64,000 bases of DNA from Sternotherus odoratus (lineage: Eukaryota; Chordata; Testudines; Kinosternidae): assembly GCA_032164245.1 (NCBI GenBank), contig JAVMKO010000169.1, positions 82,501-146,500 on the forward strand, read 5' to 3'. Shown one piece after another: positions 49,901 to 56,609 of the stretch (position 1 is the stretch's first letter; each line of letters begins with the position of its first letter). A program made the position numbers and the translations under genes. The notes under the pieces are model-generated. The model saw nothing but the letters and a program-made list of their open reading frames with translations, was not told the DNA's origin and did not search any database.

Positions 49901-52900
49901 GTTGGGAAGGTTTAGATTGGATATTAGAAAAAACTTTTTCACTAGGAGGGTGGTGAAACATTGGAATGGGTTACCTGGGGAGGTGGTAGAATCATCTTTT
50001 TTAGAGGTTTTTAAGGTCAGGCTTAACAAAGCCCTGGCTGGGATGATTTAGTTGGGGATTGGTCCTGCTTTGAGCAGGGGGTTGGACTAGATGACCTCCT
50101 GAGGGCCCTTCCAATCCTAATATTCTATGATTCTATGATTGTATGATTTATCCAAATAGGTGAGAATTCTGTGCTTTCCTATAGTTTCAACCCATTTGCC
50201 TGGTACTGAAGTTAGACTTTCCAGCCTGTAATTGCCAGTATCACCTGTTAGTCCTTTTTAAAAAAATAAAAGTGTTGCTATATTATCTATCTGCCAGTCA
50301 TCTATTACAGGCTTTTCTGGATAATGTCACTGATTTCTCCAGTTTCCTCTCCTTTCATTGTGACGTGGATCCGAACACTGAACAGAAGTTGACAATCATG
50401 CTCTTTTTTGGTCACAGGCTACAGATGCTGCCCATTCTTTGTAACCCACTGCAGTTCAGATTTGGGGAACCACTCTGATGACCTGCAAGCTAGGTCAATC
50501 CCTTAGCCCTGGGGACCTACCACATCAATAGATACAGAAAAAACAGCTAAAGCAACAAGAGAGAGTTTCGGAAGGGACTATCTTCAGGGAAACAACATTG
50601 TCCCTTTCCTTTGGCTTTATTTTTAACTCAGGGCACTGTTCCAGTTTCTGTGTTTTTCCTACTGGAGTTCAACAAAATTCTTCACCTGCTTCTCCAGGGG
50701 ATTCCAGATCATGCTGAGTCTGCACAGTAAAGGGCAAGTTGTATGGCTGCCTGGCCTCCAAAATGCCACATGACAGTGACAATACTCAGCCCCTGTATAC
50801 ACTAAAATTAGGTCGACACAACTACATTGCTTAGGGAGGTGAAAAATCCACACCAGACCTAACCCCAGTGTAGACAGCACTAGGCTGATGCAAGAATTCT
50901 TCTGTCTCCCGAACTTTCGCCCCTTGGGAGGATGAATTCACTACAGTGATGGGAGACCTCCTCCTGTTGCTGTAGTTCATGTCTACATTGAAGCTCACCA
51001 ATAGGTCTTATCTTTAATTAATATGATATTATTCATAATGTATCATAATTTTGGTGTTATTTAAATTAGAGAACAAAGAATGCAGACTTACCAAACCCCT
51101 TATGGGCTTCTGGGATGGAAAATCTTACTCTCTTTTCTGCCTTTTTCAATGTTTTCATCATTTAAAATTCTATTGTGACAAAGGTCAAAGAGGAGATGGG
51201 GGGAGTTATTATGCGGAAAGGTGCTATTTATGCCATCAACTGGTTCTTTGATCAGAGGCAGCTATAGAAGTGATGGAAAGTGCTATGCTAGCTATCCTGT
51301 CTGGGTGCTAGGTGATCCACGTGTCCTCCATTTCCCCTTTCAAGTTTGCAGATTTCCATCACAATTGACAGGGTTCTGCCCATTAATATCTAGAACATTC
51401 CCTGAAATTCTGGAATTGATTGGATGCAGAGTTCAAAAATTATCATATTACATCTATTAACACAGAGGTCTGAAACTCTAAGGGCTGGTCTTCACTACCC
51501 GCCAGATCGGAGGGTAGTGATCGATCTGTTAGTGATTAGTTTCTCGCGTGTGGTGAAAACGCGAGAAATCGATCACTCATGGTGCTCCCGTCGACTACGG
51601 AACTCCAGCTTGCTGGGAGGGGCAAGCTGGAGTCGACGGGGGAGTGCACCACCCATTGCCGCTGCCGTGAGGATGGCAGGTAAGTCGGCTGCAGATATGC
51701 AAACTTCAGCTACGTGATTCACATAGCTGAAGTTGCGTATCTGCAGTCGATCCGCCCCCATACTGAAGACCAGTCCCAAGTTATGCTAAAGAATAGTTCG
51801 CCAAGACTGCCGTGTAGCTTTGCAAAGTTAGGCTAAGAGAGAATGAATATGTTAGCAAATAAAATTAACATTAATATCTTTCATTTTTGCCATCTACCTC
51901 TTCACCTCATTTCCCAGGTCATTTATGAAGATGTTGAACAGCACAGGTCCTAGTAGAGATCCTTGGAAGACTGCACTATTTACCGCTCTCCCGTGTGAAA
52001 ACTGACCAATTATTCCTTCCCTTTCCTTCCAGCCTTTAAACCAGTTACTGATCTATGAGAGGACCTTCCCTCTTATCCCATGGCAGGTTACTTTGCTTAA
52101 GAGCCTTTGCTGAGGGACCTTGTCTAAGGCTTTCTGAAAATACAACTATGCTGTATCCACTGCATCACCTTTGTCCACCTGTTGACTCCCTCAAAGAATT
52201 GGCGAGGCACAGATTCCCTTTACAAAAGCTGAATTGACTCTTCCCCAAGATATTCTGTTCCTCCAAGTGTATAAGATTTTTCTGTGCTTTAATAGTTTCA
52301 ACCAATTTTCCTGGTACTGAAGTAAGACTGACCAGTCTGTAATTGCTAGGATCATGTGTGAAGCCGTTTTATAAATATGTGTTGCTATATTACAGCTAAA
52401 CAGCCCTAAATATGCTTGAACTCAGAAGCTAAGCAGGGTCAGGCCTGGCTAGTACTTGGATGGGAGACCTCCTGGGAAAACCAGATGCTGTAGGCTTAAC
52501 ATGGGTGTGGGGCTAGCAACTCCACCCTGTAAGGGAACCAATTGCTACTGAAACACCAACACCAGTTGGTGGTCCATACCCTGGCTGGGTGGTGATGGGC
52601 AGAGAGAGATATTAGCTATCTGCCAGTCATCTATTACAGGCTGTTCTTGAGAATGCTGCTGATTTCTCCAGTTTCCTCTCCTAGGATTGTGACATGGCTC
52701 AGAACCCTAAATGGGAGTTCATGAATTTGCTCACAAGCTGCAGCTCCTTCCCATTCTTTATAACCTAAGGGAGTTCAGGTTTGGGGAACTACCCTGTTGA
52801 GCTATGGGCTAGGTCAATCCCATGACTGTGGGGATCCAGCACATAAATAGACACAGAGGCAACAGCTAAAAGAAGGAGAGAGTTTCTGAAGGGACTATCT

Positions 52901-55900
52901 TCAGGGAAATAGCATTGTCCCTTTGTTATGGCTTTAGTTTTAACTGAGGGCACTGTCCTAAAGAAATTCTTCCTCTGCTTCTCTAGAGGATTCCAGTTTA
53001 TGGTGAGTCCCCACAGTATATGGAAAGTTCTATGGCTGCCTGGCTTCCAAAATCCCACATGCCAAGGCCAATACTCATGCTGGTCTAAAACTCAAATATT
53101 AGGTTAACCCAGGTACATTGCTCAGGGAGATGAAAAATCCACACCCTTGACTGCTGCAGTTAAGTCGGCCTAACCCTAGTGTAGACAGAACTAGGCAAAG
53201 GCAAGAATTCTTCTGTCAACCTTGCTTTTGCCTCTTGGCGACATGGATTCACTACAGTGATGGGAGACCTCCTGTTGCTGTAGTGCGTGTCTACACTGAA
53301 GTTCATATAAGCCCTTAGACAGCGATCTCAGAGGACTGGGCCTGTTTCTCAGGTCCATAGTCCCTGCACTTGGGGGAAGGATGGAATAGAGAAAGGACTT
53401 TAAGTTACCTTTAGTCTCTCTGTATTCTGGGGACAGGTAAGGCATGCCCAGCTCTCTGGTGTAAATTTGAGCAGCTGGTCCCCAAATGCACTGATAAACA
53501 GAAGATATCCATGGCACATTGTGCTCTGCCGAGGTGCCTAACATATCCTTCTGTTGGAGGCCTGGTGCTGAGTGGGTGCAAAGCCATTAAACCAGCCACA
53601 TACCTGTCCTAAGGAATATTCTCAAGTCACAGGGCCATTTCTGCTCACTTTAAGACACAGTTAAACTGCCAGTGCATCATAAAGAGACCTTGGTGTGACT
53701 GAAAATCAGGCCCAGTGTTGCATTTAGGGCTCAATTGCTCCATACAGGCAGAGTTTAGAGTAAGAAAACATTGGGGAATTGTCCTCCCCCAAAACTCCTA
53801 GGTGTACACAGGCTGCTACATGCAACTTGCAGCCCCTTGCAGAGCTGGACAGCTCCACTGGCTGGTTCACATGGGGCTGAGCTTTTTGTGCCTCCTGCTC
53901 CGCACCCTCAGGGAACCATGAGGGACAGGGACTGGAGTTCTGCCTGGCCTTTATACAGGTCACAGAGTGAGACTAGGCTCTTTGTGCCATCTCCTCACTA
54001 CACATCAGCATAATGGACAGGCAAAAGCTGACCCTACCCAGTGAAATCACCAACCTGCAATTTTAAGTTCGGTTGTAGCATCAGCGCTCCACCCGCTAGA
54101 CTTCACGACGCAGCTGTACGTTCCCGTATCAGTCAGCTGGACGTTCTTCAGCTTTAAAGACACATTCCCAGTGGTGAATCCATCCTTTAACAGTGTGGTC
54201 CGGCCCTGATATTGCTGCCCTTGGACATCCTGGTCTGTCTTGGCCCTGTATTCATGGACAGTCTCTATATGTGCCTGAATAATTTTCTTCCAGTGCACCT
54301 CCATATTGTCTGGTTGCATCCCAGTGGAGATTTGGCAGGATAAGAGCACATCCTGGCCGACGATCCCAGTGACAGTTGGGGATGAGATGACTTGAAAACT
54401 CTCTGAAAGAAGCAAATGTAAATGAGGGCGTGTCTACACTGCAATTGGAGGAGTGATTGGATTGAGTAGAGTGATTTGGGAACCCCTTCTGTTGCTTTTG
54501 TGTATGTCTACACTGACGTGTAATGTGGCTGAACCACTCTGAACACGCCCGATCCCGTCTGATCTCGGAAGCTACGCAGACTTGGGCCTGTCTAGTACTT
54601 GGATGGGAGACCTCCTGGGAAAACCAGATGCTGTAGGCTTAACATGGGTGTGGGGCTAGCAACTCCACCCTGTAAGGGAACCAATTGCTACTGAAACACA
54701 AACACCTGGCTGGGGGGTGACGGGTAGAGAGAGAGACACTGAAGTGCAGACAAAGTTCTTATTTGGGGGGCTGGGCCTTTTTCTCTGCTCTCTAGTCCCT
54801 GCACTTGAGGTAAGGATGGAAGAGAGAAAGGGTTTACAGAGAGTTACTAAAAAGTTGGACCAAGAAAGTAGAAAGTTTAGACTATGCATCAGCACAGGGA
54901 ACACAAAAAGTATGGCAATTGGCAGAAGACAAAGAAAAGGTAAAGATGAAAGTCAGAAACAAGGAACCAGAAGAAGTGGAAAAATTGTGCTTTGTACTTA
55001 GGACAAGTATCAAAGAATGGGAATTATGAAAATGACATAAGAAGCATCAGACAAGCTGCTACTATATTCAGAAAACTGTCACCTCTGGAAGGCTACAGAC
55101 ATTTTTTATAACAAAGCTCAGTATGTATGAGAAAAGTGCCTTGCTGCTACTGCTGTGGAGGTTGGAATGCTGGAGTGTGAGGGAAGCCAACTAATGGAAG
55201 ATATTGACTGCAGAAATGAACTGGTTCGGAGACATAGAGTTTCCAGATTGCAGGGGGAAAAATGGAGTGATAAGAAAATGGGAAGTGCAAGAAACAACCC
55301 TGTTGCAGAAGAGTCAAGAGGGATAACTGCAACGGTTTGGCATGTGTCAGGAGTGGGCCTGAAAAGGATACCATATATGGCTATACATACCAGAATGCAA
55401 GAACAAGAAATAGAGGAAGACTGAAAATGCACTGGGTAGATACCGTGACATAAAGAAAAAAGTTTTAAAGATAAACGAAGACGTAAAGGTGGTTCAAGAC
55501 CGAAAGTGGTGGAAAAATGTCACTCAGCCCCCATCGCAACTGTTTGGCTGACAGATGGGAATAAAAAAAAAATACAGTTTTGTTATTGCACCATAGGTGT
55601 AAAATACATTGCATAACACATCACATGTGCCAAATATTTAACAAGAGCCTGCCTGGAAGACTCAAGGGCTGGCCTATGAGAGCTTGTTGAAAAACATTAA
55701 GTTCTATGTCAAAAAATATAGAAAAAATCTCCCTTTTTTTTCCTATGTGAAACAATTCAAATTTTTTTTGCAATGTTTTGATTAAAGAGAAAATATTATT
55801 TTTTGAGGAGAAGCAGCTAATGTTTTTTTTTCTCACTTTCAGTTATAAAATAGGAAATGAAGGGAGGGAATGGAGAAAGGGGGAAAGGAGGTTTGTTGAA

Positions 55901-56563
55901 AGATTTTTTTTCATAAAATGGTCATTGTTGGAAAAAGGACATTTTCCTATGGAAAAAAAGTTTCATGTGAAATTATCAACCCTCTGTTTTCCCTGATTCC
56001 AGCCATAAGCCAAGAGGTGGACCAGAGCCTACATATAAAGAGAGCAAGATGCAATTTCCACTAGTGCAGTTTATCCAGTTTAAAACTGGGATAAACTTAA
56101 GCAAGTCAAATTTGGGGGAGGGTTGTTTGTTTGTTTGTTTTCTGCACTATGGACTTTGCACTGGTCATTTCCCCCTGATGCCTAAATTGGGGCTGATGCC
56201 CAGAGAAGACAAATATCACAGCCCCACTTCCTACTGACCACAGGTCTATGATGAACTGAGCATCCCAATAGAGAAACTTGGGTTAACAAAGCTGAGCTCA
56301 GTCAGAGCTGAGAGCACCCAGATGCTTCCAGGACCAGATCTCCAGGGCCTCCTGAATCACCTGTTTGTATCTCATTAACAAACAAAATCATTTTCTCTGC
56401 TGAAACGTAGATACCAGCAGGGGTTTCATGCAGGTTTAGGGTTTCTCTCCAGAGATTTGCTTCTGTGAAGTGTTTTCCTGACAATGCTTTTACCTGAAAA
56501 GGGAATCACTGCTAGGAGTATGGCACATAACAAGCAGCTGGACAGCTGTTCCCGTAGCTCCAT
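19389..56563 (-). CDS. butyrophilin/ERMAP/B-G-like receptor gene (signal, IgV, stalk, TM, coiled coil, B30.2), 12 coding exons
   Basis: Predicted type I membrane receptor assembled from splice sites. Exons in transcript order: 56563-56494, 54402-54055, 46666-46574, 45969-45865, 39661-39641, 35871-35851, 34034-34014, 27878-27858, 25717-25697, 22159-22139, 20348-20322 and 19918-19389. Each is bounded by AG/GT and every junction is phase 1. Lengths sum to 1,299 bp, giving 432 residues and a stop. Approximate residues: signal 1-23, IgV 24-139, stalk 140-170, TM exon 171-205, six heptads 206-247, WRR linker 248-256, PRY-SPRY 257-432. One Ig domain, as in ERMAP and avian B-G, instead of the IgV+IgC of most butyrophilins. 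Such proteins are surface molecules whose B30.2 domain binds intracellular ligands; that role is known of the family, not shown here. I saw no IgC exon. Transcripts could use other exon combinations, and a 5' UTR exon probably lies upstream, since an acceptor-like site sits about 40 bases before the ATG. Confidence 0.8.
20322..20348 (-). CDS. 27-bp WRR linker exon before the B30.2 domain
   Basis: Acceptor CATTTCAG, donor gtaacag, phase 1-1. Codes WRRTHKYE. Butyrophilins carry a comparable short exon (a W-R-R/K-A-type motif) directly before the PRY-SPRY exon, so length, motif and place all agree. It lies 403 bp upstream of the B30.2 exon and joins it with a split Asp codon. No counterpart was found next to the second B30.2 exon at 9.5 kb. 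Confidence 0.75.
20452..20560. repeat. Penelope-like element fragment, second family
   Basis: The phrase GGTGAGGTAATATCTTTTAC followed by TGGACCAATTTC is a common sauropsid Penelope terminal sequence. A related reverse fragment (AAGCTCAAAAGCATGTATCT, CACCAGGAGAAGTTGGTC) is at about 59,870-59,945. Non-coding. Confidence 0.5.
20561..21374. other. intron stretch, nothing recognised
   Basis: Intron between the last heptad exon and the WRR exon of the receptor gene. Two overlapping short ORFs on the plus strand lack any domain. I see no splice pair or repeat family here. Confidence 0.4.
22139..22159 (-). CDS. 21-bp coiled-coil heptad exon 6
   Basis: Acceptor TTCTTTGCAG, donor gtaagtg, phase 1-1. 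Codes N-E-L-Q-A-D-L, the same pattern as the heptad exons of butyrophilin and B-G genes. Last heptad before the WRR exon; the junction codon with the next exon is Lys. Confidence 0.75.
   Translation of the reverse strand: MNSKQT
22513..23285. repeat. solo LTR, 773 bp
   Basis: TGTCA...TGACA perfect 5-bp inverted termini and a 5-bp target duplication ACTTG (22,508-22,512; 23,286-23,290). The other duplicated units read straight through (for example AGTACTTGTATACCA near 26,728). ATTAAA near 22,941 may serve as poly(A) signal. Its 3' third (GGTGGTGGCAGCATTTTCC) resembles 62,082-62,100, so the sequence at 61.4-62.2 kb is a related LTR. Confidence 0.75.
23867..24540. repeat. solo LTR, 674 bp
   Basis: TGTGACAGAGTC start and GCTTTGTCACA end (TGTGAC/GTCACA inverted termini), flanked by TATC on both sides (23,863-23,866; 24,541-24,544). 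Contains the GGGCCCGGGCTCCCC phrase shared with 16.9-17.0 kb. Likely Ty3/gypsy type. Confidence 0.75.
25697..25717 (-). CDS. 21-bp coiled-coil heptad exon 5
   Basis: Acceptor TTATTTGCAG after an uninterrupted T-rich tract, donor gtaagtg, phase 1-1. Codes N-K-L-Q-S-E-L, a regular heptad. Surrounding intron is a close copy of that at 22.1 kb. Confidence 0.7.
   Translation of the reverse strand: MNSNQN
27858..27878 (-). CDS. 21-bp coiled-coil heptad exon 4 (divergent)
   Basis: Acceptor CTTTTCAG, donor gtaagtg, phase 1-1. Codes I-Q-V-C-E-K-I. Core positions remain hydrophobic (Val, Ile) although the Leu is lost, and a cysteine is introduced that could cross-link a dimer. Sequence is the most diverged of the six but no stop arises. 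Confidence 0.62.
   Translation of the reverse strand, partial: FKSAKK
29498..30704. mobile_element. non-autonomous hAT transposon with long GA-rich minisatellite
   Basis: 1,207 bp, termini CAGGGCCGGCGACAG and CTGTCGCCGGCCCTG (15-bp perfect inverted repeat), 8-bp target duplication CTCCTGCT (29,490-29,497; 30,705-30,712). Inserted in the CR1. From about 29,770 to 30,460 it consists of roughly 26 copies of a 24-27 bp G/A-rich unit (GGGGGGAGAGAGAAAGAAAG, then GGTGC). This generates three overlapping Gly/Arg/Glu/Lys-rich ORFs of 257-370 residues that I regard as spurious. Confidence 0.92.
31010..31247. repeat. Penelope-like element 3' fragment
   Basis: Ends with GCTCACGAAAGCTTATGCTG, AACTAGTTAGTCTCTAAGGTG and ACAAGTATTCCTC, the same 3' end as the element at 58.5 kb. 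Inserted in the antisense CR1. Left boundary is approximate. Confidence 0.7.
34014..34034 (-). CDS. 21-bp coiled-coil heptad exon 3
   Basis: Acceptor CTTTTCAG, donor gtaagtg, phase 1-1. Codes N-E-L-R-E-E-M, the closest to an ideal heptad with leucine and methionine in the core positions. It differs from exon 2 at only three of 21 bases, so these two units duplicated recently. Confidence 0.72.
35851..35871 (-). CDS. 21-bp coiled-coil heptad exon 2
   Basis: Acceptor CTTTTCAG, donor gtaagtg, phase 1-1. Codes GLRGEM preceded by a split Ser codon: heptad S-G-L-R-G-E-M. The upstream intron of this unit carries a hAT insertion (35,943-36,310) only 71 bp before the exon, just beyond its polypyrimidine tract. 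Confidence 0.68.
   Translation of the reverse strand: MDSEEK
35943..36310. mobile_element. non-autonomous hAT transposon (368 bp)
   Basis: Termini CAGTGGTCCCCAACC and GGTTGGGGACCACTG, 8-bp target duplication TACTAGCA/AACTAGCA (one mismatch). The sister unit has a single AACTAGCA at 34,095-34,102. GC-rich interior without ORF. Confidence 0.85.
36904..37418. mobile_element. non-autonomous hAT transposon (515 bp)
   Basis: Starts CAGTGGTTCTCAAACTTTTT, ends ACTTTGAGGACCAATG, flanked by CTCTACAG on both sides (36,896-36,903; 37,419-37,426). Empty sites with one CTCTACAG in sister units at 40,337-40,344 and near 26,365. Interior GC-rich, degenerate tandem units; its ORFs are spurious. Confidence 0.85.
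37600..38340. other. intron stretch, decayed duplicate
   Basis: Part of the duplicated intron; 37,600-37,780 matches 23,285-23,470 (phrase CACAGAACTTCCCCAA). No gene or exon signal seen. Confidence 0.4.
38344..38641. mobile_element. pogo/Tigger-like MITE (298 bp)
   Basis: Flanked by TA. Termini CAGTAGACTCTCGATTATCC and a 3' end with GGATGAGAGTCTACTG. The sister unit near 34,839 (CAATAGAATTTTTT) is empty. No coding capacity. Confidence 0.8.
39641..39661 (-). CDS. 21-bp coiled-coil heptad exon 1
   Basis: Acceptor CTTTCCAG, 21 coding bases, donor gtaagtg. Phase 1-1. It codes QFQGEL plus the split codon with its neighbour (Asn), so one heptad N-Q-F-Q-G-E-L. It is the first of six heptad exons after the TM exon. 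Too short for ORF detection; recognised from repeated context (preceded on the minus strand by a purine/pyrimidine-rich tract and followed by gtaagtg plus a shared intron). Confidence 0.7.
   Translation of the reverse strand: MNSKEN
40921..41815 (+). repeat. tRNA-derived SINE (Cry type) split by a hAT
   Basis: Pol III box A in GGATAGCTCAGTGGGTTGAG and box B in GGTTGTGAGTTTGATCC, 34 bp apart, followed by a CR1-like 3' tail (GCTTTGAGCAGGGGGTTGGACTAGAT). The tail is nearly identical to the end of the CR1 at 50,066-50,095, the known pairing of turtle Pol III SINE and CR1. A hAT interrupts it at 41,055-41,768. This SINE is the best evidence for a cryptodiran turtle. Confidence 0.85.
41055..41768. 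mobile_element. non-autonomous hAT transposon inside the SINE tail
   Basis: 714 bp, starts CAGCGGTTCTCAACCTGTGG, ends AGTTTGAGAACCGGTTG, target duplication GACTAGAT (41,047-41,054; 41,769-41,776). The uninterrupted tail is seen at 50,080-50,095. GC-rich core with inverted ORFs that I discount. Confidence 0.82.
41834..42044. repeat. old hAT-like MITE (211 bp)
   Basis: Terminal CAGTGTTTCTCAAACTGGGG and ACTTTGAGAAACACTG are inverted. Flanking 8-mers do not match well, so age or an indel blurs the target duplication. Confidence 0.55.
43640..44303. repeat. solo LTR, 664 bp
   Basis: TGTTAGGAC start, CCCCTGACA end, 4-bp target duplication GATC (43,636-43,639; 44,304-44,307). Sister site at 11,470-11,473 is empty. 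TATAAAA at 44,087-44,093 and AATAAA at 44,111-44,116 lie 18 bp apart, marking a compact promoter and poly(A) signal. R-U5 resembles the ERV LTR at 760-1,175. Confidence 0.88.
45865..45969 (-). CDS. transmembrane exon
   Basis: 105-bp exon, phase 1-1, acceptor GATCTACAG, donor TTTAA|gtagga. After an acidic juxtamembrane piece ([12 protein letters not shown]) it codes about 22 hydrophobic residues running from ILIGIVVV through a central His to FLICYY. If the donor were not used, translation would run to a stop 9 codons later (ending LLHF), giving a tail-less isoform. The donor is non-consensus but keeps the frame into the first heptad exon. All 105 bases match the copy at 13,247-13,351. Position after the stalk and before the heptads is as in B-G and butyrophilin genes. 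Confidence 0.75.
46574..46666 (-). CDS. extracellular stalk exon with a furin-type RRKRS motif
   Basis: 93-bp exon, phase 1-1, acceptor CCAATAG and donor ACTG|gtaagt. It codes about 30 charged residues (start [13 protein letters not shown]) with the basic motif ERRKRSF, then PREAFQNNT. The NNT leads into the Gly that opens the TM exon. Low complexity and high charge, and the position between IgV and TM, mark it as a stalk. RRKR|S fits the proprotein convertase consensus R-X-K/R-R. Paralogous open copies lie at 13,967-14,059 and 15,773-15,865 and a broken copy at 51,092-51,169. I do not recognise the stalk by homology; the exon call rests on splice sites, phase and conservation across copies. 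Confidence 0.65.
47455..50150 (+). mobile_element. CR1 LINE, sense, 5'-truncated in the endonuclease, dead
   Basis: Successive frames code the endonuclease end ([42 protein letters not shown]), the linker (FFASVFMNK), the reverse transcriptase ([39 protein letters not shown]) and the C-terminal tail ([17 protein letters not shown]). At least six stops or frameshifts. The 3' end is GATTCTATGATTGTATG. Inserted in an older antisense CR1 relic in block B'. Confidence 0.93.
51092..51169 (-). pseudogene. stalk exon, decayed copy
   Basis: Same repeat unit and splice-site contexts as the other stalk exons but only 78 bp. A one-base deletion near its 5' end puts a stop (TTT TAA) in the phase used by the others, and the RRKRS coding block is gone. 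It lies between the IgV exon and the functional stalk exon and is presumably skipped. Confidence 0.55.
51482..51776. mobile_element. Harbinger-like MITE with three internal hairpins
   Basis: 295 bp flanked by TAA/CAA. Termini GGGCTGGTCTTCACTAC and the reverse complement of GGACTGGTCTTCAGTAT agree at 14 of 17 sites. The sister sequence near 14,349 is empty (CTCCAAGTTATG). Inside are three palindromic blocks: about 51,514-51,577, 51,582-51,649 and 51,689-51,746 (for example CTGCAGATATGCAAACTTCAGC and its inverse). Confidence 0.65.
52393..52608 (+). repeat. 5S rRNA-derived SINE
   Basis: 216 bp, target duplication ATATTA (52,387-52,392; 52,609-52,614). The first about 110 bp resemble 5S rRNA (AAGCTAAGCAGGGTCAGGCC, then TAGTACTTGGATGGGAGACC); then comes a non-5S tail (ATGGGTGTGGGGCTAGCAAC, TCCACCCTGTAAGGGAACC) shared with the 54.5-kb copy. 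The internal Pol III control region derives from 5S. Confidence 0.85.
54055..54402 (-). CDS. IgV domain exon (butyrophilin/MOG/B-G type)
   Basis: 348-bp exon, phase 1 at both ends, acceptor TTCTTTCAG and donor GCAG|gttggt. It codes a complete V-set fold: B-strand cysteine in VLLSCQIS, C-strand tryptophan in VHWKK, a YRGR-like QYQGRTTLL segment, the [18 protein letters not shown]-strand with the second cysteine, and a TTELKIAG G-strand. The MEVHW, GRT, LKDG and LKNVQ segments are the pattern of the butyrophilin, MOG and avian B-G V domain. Extracellular ligand-binding domain; ligand unknown. It follows the signal exon by about 2.1 kb. No second Ig exon (IgC) was found between here and the stalk exon. 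Confidence 0.88.
54517..54735 (+). repeat. 5S rRNA-derived SINE (better preserved)
   Basis: 219 bp, target duplication ACACTGA (54,510-54,516; 54,736-54,742). 5S-like head covers nearly the whole gene (ACCACTCTGAACACGCCCGA, CGTCTGATCTCGGAAGCTA, TAGTACTTGGATGGGAGACC) up to GTAGGCTT, with the same non-5S tail as the 52.4-kb copy. Not a functional 5S gene: it has a SINE tail and substitutions in paired stems. It lies upstream (minus strand) of the IgV exon in the intron. Confidence 0.88.
54800..55565 (+). repeat. possible LINE C-terminal remnant
   Basis: Broken frames end in a motif of the form [10 protein letters not shown]...QDRKWWKNV, like the end of some LINE ORF2 proteins (R-G-R-P-R-x-W-x-D ... 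DRxxWR). The rest is too degenerate to place. A poly(A)-like run follows at 55,562-55,572. Confidence 0.35.
55566..56493. other. first intron of the receptor gene, nothing recognised
   Basis: AT-rich with T and A runs. No exon pair, repeat family or RNA gene seen. Confidence 0.4.
56494..56563 (-). CDS. signal peptide exon of the butyrophilin-like gene
   Basis: First coding exon. ATG at 56563-56561 opens a 23-codon signal peptide beginning [10 protein letters not shown], with a hydrophobic core [13 protein letters not shown]. It ends one base into a codon at a good donor (CAG|gtaaaag). The G joins the first two bases of the IgV exon to make Glu. Upstream on this strand, a TTTCAG acceptor-like site near 56603 suggests the ATG exon starts there and that a separate 5' UTR exon exists further upstream. 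The charged-hydrophobic-small-residue pattern and phase-1 exit match leader exons of Ig-superfamily receptors. Confidence 0.8.
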
Positions 56564-56609
56564 GTCTCTGGTAGCTCACGTGGTAAGAGTCACAGGGGGT
56601 GATCTGAAA

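Larger units (their letters stand above)
42800..50990. repeat. segmental duplication block B' (TM/stalk side)
   Basis: Counterpart of 9,705-15,700. Starts near GTTTATTAAACAGGATCTCAG. Contains the functional TM and stalk exons and, additionally, the solo LTR and the sense CR1. In the receptor gene this block forms the intron region between the first heptad exon and the IgV exon. Confidence 0.75.

Noticed and set aside
47429..50051. Host gene with several ORFs on the plus strand
   Set aside because: All frames are pieces of CR1 endonuclease and reverse transcriptase with stops and frameshifts.
53191..53544. 117-residue minus-strand ORF between IgV and stalk, possible IgC exon
   Set aside because: No paired cysteines with the C-set tryptophan pattern and no fitting splice sites; part of it repeats near 54.77 kb as non-coding sequence.
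54517..54640. Functional 5S rRNA gene
   Set aside because: It carries a SINE tail, target-site duplication and stem-disrupting changes; no T-run terminator follows the 5S end.
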